From: Palsa-870 sp035937155
GTDB lineage: Bacteria > Chloroflexota > Dormibacteria > Dormibacterales > Dormibacteraceae
Assembly: GCA_035937155.1 (NCBI GenBank)
Contig: DASYVJ010000086.1
Span: 1-64,000 of the forward strand
Length of the DNA: 64,000 nt
Direction of reading: 5' to 3'
Below are positions 61,826-64,000 of this stretch, piece after piece. The position numbers and the translations under genes are program-made. Position 1 is the stretch's first letter; each line of letters starts with the position of its first letter. The notes under the pieces were generated by a model. It was not told the DNA's origin and made no database searches. It worked only from the letters and a program-made list of their open reading frames with translations.

Positions 61826-61999
61826 ATGTTGAACCTTTACATGAAGCTTCGGAGCCTTACGACCCGTCAGGAAGGCCAGGGAATGGTTGAGTACGCCCTG
61901 ATCCTCGTGCTCGTTTCAATTGTGGTCATCGTCATCCTTCTTACGATGGGCAACCAGATCAAGAACGTGTTCTCGAACGTCGTAGCCGCTCTCGGCTAA
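61826..61999 (+). CDS. flp: Flp-type IVb pilin
   Basis: 57 residues, with a very strong site AAAGGAGGTGA upstream. The prepilin motif is RQEGQGMVEYALIL: cleavage after Gly leaves MVEYAL, with the Glu at +3 and the hydrophobic helix (LILVLVSIVVIVILLTMG) following. Flp is the major pilin of Tad pili. It is followed by a terminator and then cpaB and cpaF. Confidence 0.95.
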   Translation: MLNLYMKLRSLTTRQEGQGMVEYALILVLVSIVVIVILLTMGNQIKNVFSNVVAALG

Positions 62000-62028
62000 C
62001 GAGAACCAAACGTAGTAGCACCTTCAAA

Positions 62029-62054
62029 AAGAGAGCCCCTAACGGGGCTCTCTT
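62029..62054 (+). terminator. Rho-independent terminator after flp
   Basis: AAGAGAGCCCC and GGGGCTCTCTT form an 11-bp stem with a TAAC loop. A short T-rich end follows. It probably allows a high flp level relative to cpaB and cpaF. Confidence 0.8.
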
Positions 62055-62153
62055 GCTTCCAGAAGCCCCATAGAAAGCATGGCTTCAAATACGGCGCCCG
62101 TCGTTACAATGGGCGGCACTCTTTCGGATCCAGATCGGAGGTGACTTAAAGTC

Positions 62154-63032
62154 TTGGCCGTCGCACCCGCACCATCACGACCGCGACCAGGCGGTGGACG
62201 CCTGTTCATCATTGTCGGCTTGATCCTTGCCATCCTTGCCGGCGCCGGGGTATTTCTCCTCGGCGGACTGGTCGGTGGGGGTAGTGGCATCGGTGGGGGC
62301 CCAACCACCACGGTGGTCATCGCGAAGCAGGCCATCGCACTTCGTCACGCGATCACCGCTGACGACCTCGACACCGAGAAGGTGGCTGGCAACTTCACCA
62401 ACGTCAACAACACATATTCGAACAAGAGCGACGTCCTCAACTTGATCGCAGAGATCCAGATCAGCAAAGGTTCTGTGATCACAGCGGACATGCTTGCCAG
62501 GGACATCGGCCTCGTGCCTTCGGGCTCGGCTCCCGCGTACCTGCCGCTGTCGAGTGGTTATGTCGCTATGACCATCCCGACCGGTGAGCAGCAGGGCGTG
62601 GCCGGCCACATCACCCTGGGTGACTACATCACCATCATCGCCTCAGCCAGCGTCACCGTTTTCAACGTCGGAGCCGTGGCGCCAACGGGTCCGCCGAAGG
62701 TCGTTAGCAAGACGATCTTCACCAACGTCCACATCATCGGTCTCGGACCGGCTACGTCGAACGTTCAGCCGGCTGGCGGCGCCGCGGTGGGTACTACTGC
62801 TGGCCCAACCGGGGGTGTGGTCTCCAGCCTCACCATCGAAGTGACGCAATGCGACGCCGAGTACTTCACGTGGTTCCTCAACAACACCACGCTCAAGTAC
62901 ACGGTCGAGTCGTTCCACGACTACTTGGCGCAGCCGCCAAGCGCCCCAGACCCCACCTGCCCGACCGTTCTCTCGGCCCAGGGCGTTAGCCAGAAAGAGG
63001 TCGAAGCCAGGTACCATTTCACGAACTTGTGA
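62154..63032 (+). CDS. cpaB: Flp pilus assembly protein CpaB/RcpC
   Basis: 292 residues from TTG 62154. A short basic N-terminus leads into one membrane helix (LFIIVGLILAILAGAGVFLLGG). A SAF-like domain follows (TVVIAKQAIALRHAITADDLDTEKV, KGSVITADML) and then a RcpC beta domain (YVAMTIPTGEQQGVAGHITLGDYITIIA). It supports the Tad secretin or cell-wall passage. GGAGGTGA precedes the start. Confidence 0.88.
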   Translation: MAVAPAPSRPRPGGGRLFIIVGLILAILAGAGVFLLGGLVGGGSGIGGGPTTTVVIAKQAIALRHAITADDLDTEKVAGNFTNVNNTYSNKSDVLNLIAEIQISKGSVITADMLARDIGLVPSGSAPAYLPLSSGYVAMTIPTGEQQGVAGHITLGDYITIIASASVTVFNVGAVAPTGPPKVVSKTIFTNVHIIGLGPATSNVQPAGGAAVGTTAGPTGGVVSSLTIEVTQCDAEYFTWFLNNTTLKYTVESFHDYLAQPPSAPDPTCPTVLSAQGVSQKEVEARYHFTNL

Positions 63033-63051
63033 CGTTCAGCGGTAGCTGAGA

Positions 63052-64000
63052 ATGGGTCTACTCGATAGAGTCAAACAGAATCAGACGGTCCCCCCAGCCG
63101 CACCGGCAGGGGGGACCAACGGTCCCGCCGTGGGAACTATCCCTGGGGCAGCGGCGACCTATGGCGGGACCACAGCGATCCCCATCAGCCAAACTTCCCC
63201 GCCGGTCGCCGCCTCGCAGGCGCCCTCGTTGTCGCAACGCGCATCAGCAGCGGCGGTGGGCGGGGACCTCACGCCGGCTTTCACGGCGGCGAAGGTTCAG
63301 ATCCACGCGCGCCTGATCGAGAAGTACGCGGATCAGATCGACTCGAGCAACAAGGCAGGCGTCCGCGAAAAGATCCTGGAGCTGGCCGAGGAGTACTTCC
63401 GCTCGACGGCGATGACGATGACCAAGAACGACAAGGAGCGCCTTGTCGACTCGGTCCTGGACGACGTGCTCGGGCTGGGTCCTCTGGAAGCCCTGCTGGC
63501 GGATCCGTCCATCACCGAGATCATGGCCAACCATCCGAAGCAGATCTACGTCGAGAAGGCCGGCGAGCCGACGCTCTCCGCCGTGACTTTCGAGAGCGAG
63601 CGCCAGATGCGCCAGGTCATCGACCGCATCGTCAGCCTGGTGGGCCGGCGCGTCGACGAATCGACGCCAATCTGTGACGCTCGACTGAAGGATGGCTCGC
63701 GTGTCAACGTGGTCATTCCTCCGATCGCGCTGAAAGGTCCGTGCCTGACCATCCGGAAGTTCTCCAAGGAGAAGTGGGGCCCCGCCGACGTCGTCAACCG
63801 GTTCAGATCGTCAAGCCCCGACCTCATGAACTTCCTCCGCTCCTGTGTGCGGGCGAGGTTCAACATCCTGGTCTCTGGAGGCACCGGCTCCGGTAAGACG
63901 ACGCTTCTCAACATCCTTTCGTCCTTTATCCCGGAAACCGAACGGCTGATCACATGCGAAGACGCCGCTGAGCTTCAGCTTCAGCAGCCGCACTGGATCC
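63052..64000 (+). CDS. cpaF: CpaF/TadA pilus assembly ATPase (3' truncated)
   Basis: 316 residues before the window edge. A Pro/Ala-rich N-terminus (about 1-75), then the N-terminal domain (LLADPSITEIMANHPKQIYVEK) and the Walker A ILVSGGTGSGKTTLLNILSSF. The Asp box (LITCEDAAELQLQQPHW) is present; Walker B and the His box lie outside. It powers Flp pilus assembly. Confidence 0.93.
   Translation, partial: MGLLDRVKQNQTVPPAAPAGGTNGPAVGTIPGAAATYGGTTAIPISQTSPPVAASQAPSLSQRASAAAVGGDLTPAFTAAKVQIHARLIEKYADQIDSSNKAGVREKILELAEEYFRSTAMTMTKNDKERLVDSVLDDVLGLGPLEALLADPSITEIMANHPKQIYVEKAGEPTLSAVTFESERQMRQVIDRIVSLVGRRVDESTPICDARLKDGSRVNVVIPPIALKGPCLTIRKFSKEKWGPADVVNRFRSSSPDLMNFLRSCVRARFNILVSGGTGSGKTTLLNILSSFIPETERLITCEDAAELQLQQPHWI

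Overview
This is a contiguous high-GC bacterial chromosomal window with no phage, plasmid or CRISPR content. The gene set looks like a soil-type Terrabacteria lineage: Actinomycetota, or a Chloroflexota-related group such as Candidatus Dormibacterota. Pointers are an InhA-like enoyl-ACP reductase, a HadA/HadB-like dehydratase pair, an F420-type (Ddn-like) nitroreductase, the DUF3090/SCO1664 pair, a MurA with Asp in place of the catalytic Cys, class II FBPase (GlpX) and many GTG/TTG starts. The phylum cannot be fixed without a marker-gene tree.

Layout. 1-3.5 kb: 5'-truncated HNH (DUF222) nuclease, a frameshifted GNAT acetyltransferase, an R2-type di-metal oxidase, tmRNA and a DinB protein. 3.5-7.6 kb: Ddn-like reductase, AlkZ-like protein, LapA-like membrane protein, LOG-family protein and a PLD protein without a clear start. 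7.5-12.2 kb: a SCO-TlpA fusion with ctaA and ctaB (cytochrome oxidase and heme A assembly), an MBL hydrolase and a sulfurtransferase. 12.2-17.7 kb: fabI/inhA-like, an RNase H-like orphan, a very basic AT-hook-like protein, acyl-CoA dehydrogenase, hadAB-like genes and membrane proteins. 17.7-26.1 kb, minus strand: DUF3090, SCO1664 and a Pro/Thr/Ser-rich membrane protein, then a branched-chain-type ABC importer (LivG, F, H, M) with two tandem binding proteins.

26.3-33.5 kb: dnaK, a GT87 membrane mannosyltransferase, tRNA-Thr(CGT), a GNAT, a catalytically dead HtrA homologue, argS and an MBL protein. 33.5-40.8 kb: pyrG, glpX, an M50 protease, rpmE, a DUF1385 protein, prfA, prmC and tsaC. 41.0-53.0 kb: one long co-directional run of glyA, a WecA/TagO-like transferase, the complete F1Fo ATP synthase (atpZ, I, B, E, F, H, A, G, D, C), murA and an mreB interrupted by a one-base frameshift. 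53.1-61.6 kb: a surface-glycan cluster (two GT4, TagA-like, two GT2, two large multi-TM proteins, an ICMT-like methyltransferase). 61.8 kb to the right edge: the start of a Flp/Tad pilus locus (flp pilin, cpaB, cpaF cut by the edge).

Several intergenic gaps, and one coding region, carry copies of a GC-rich palindromic REP-like element. The most unusual points are the pseudo-HtrA, the SCO-TlpA fusion, the repeat-bearing C-terminal extension of AtpA, the RNase H-like and basic-protein pair around a perfect 28-bp palindrome, the start-less LOG/PLD junction, and the REP element translated inside a glycan-cluster gene. I found no clearly new multi-gene defence or mobile system.
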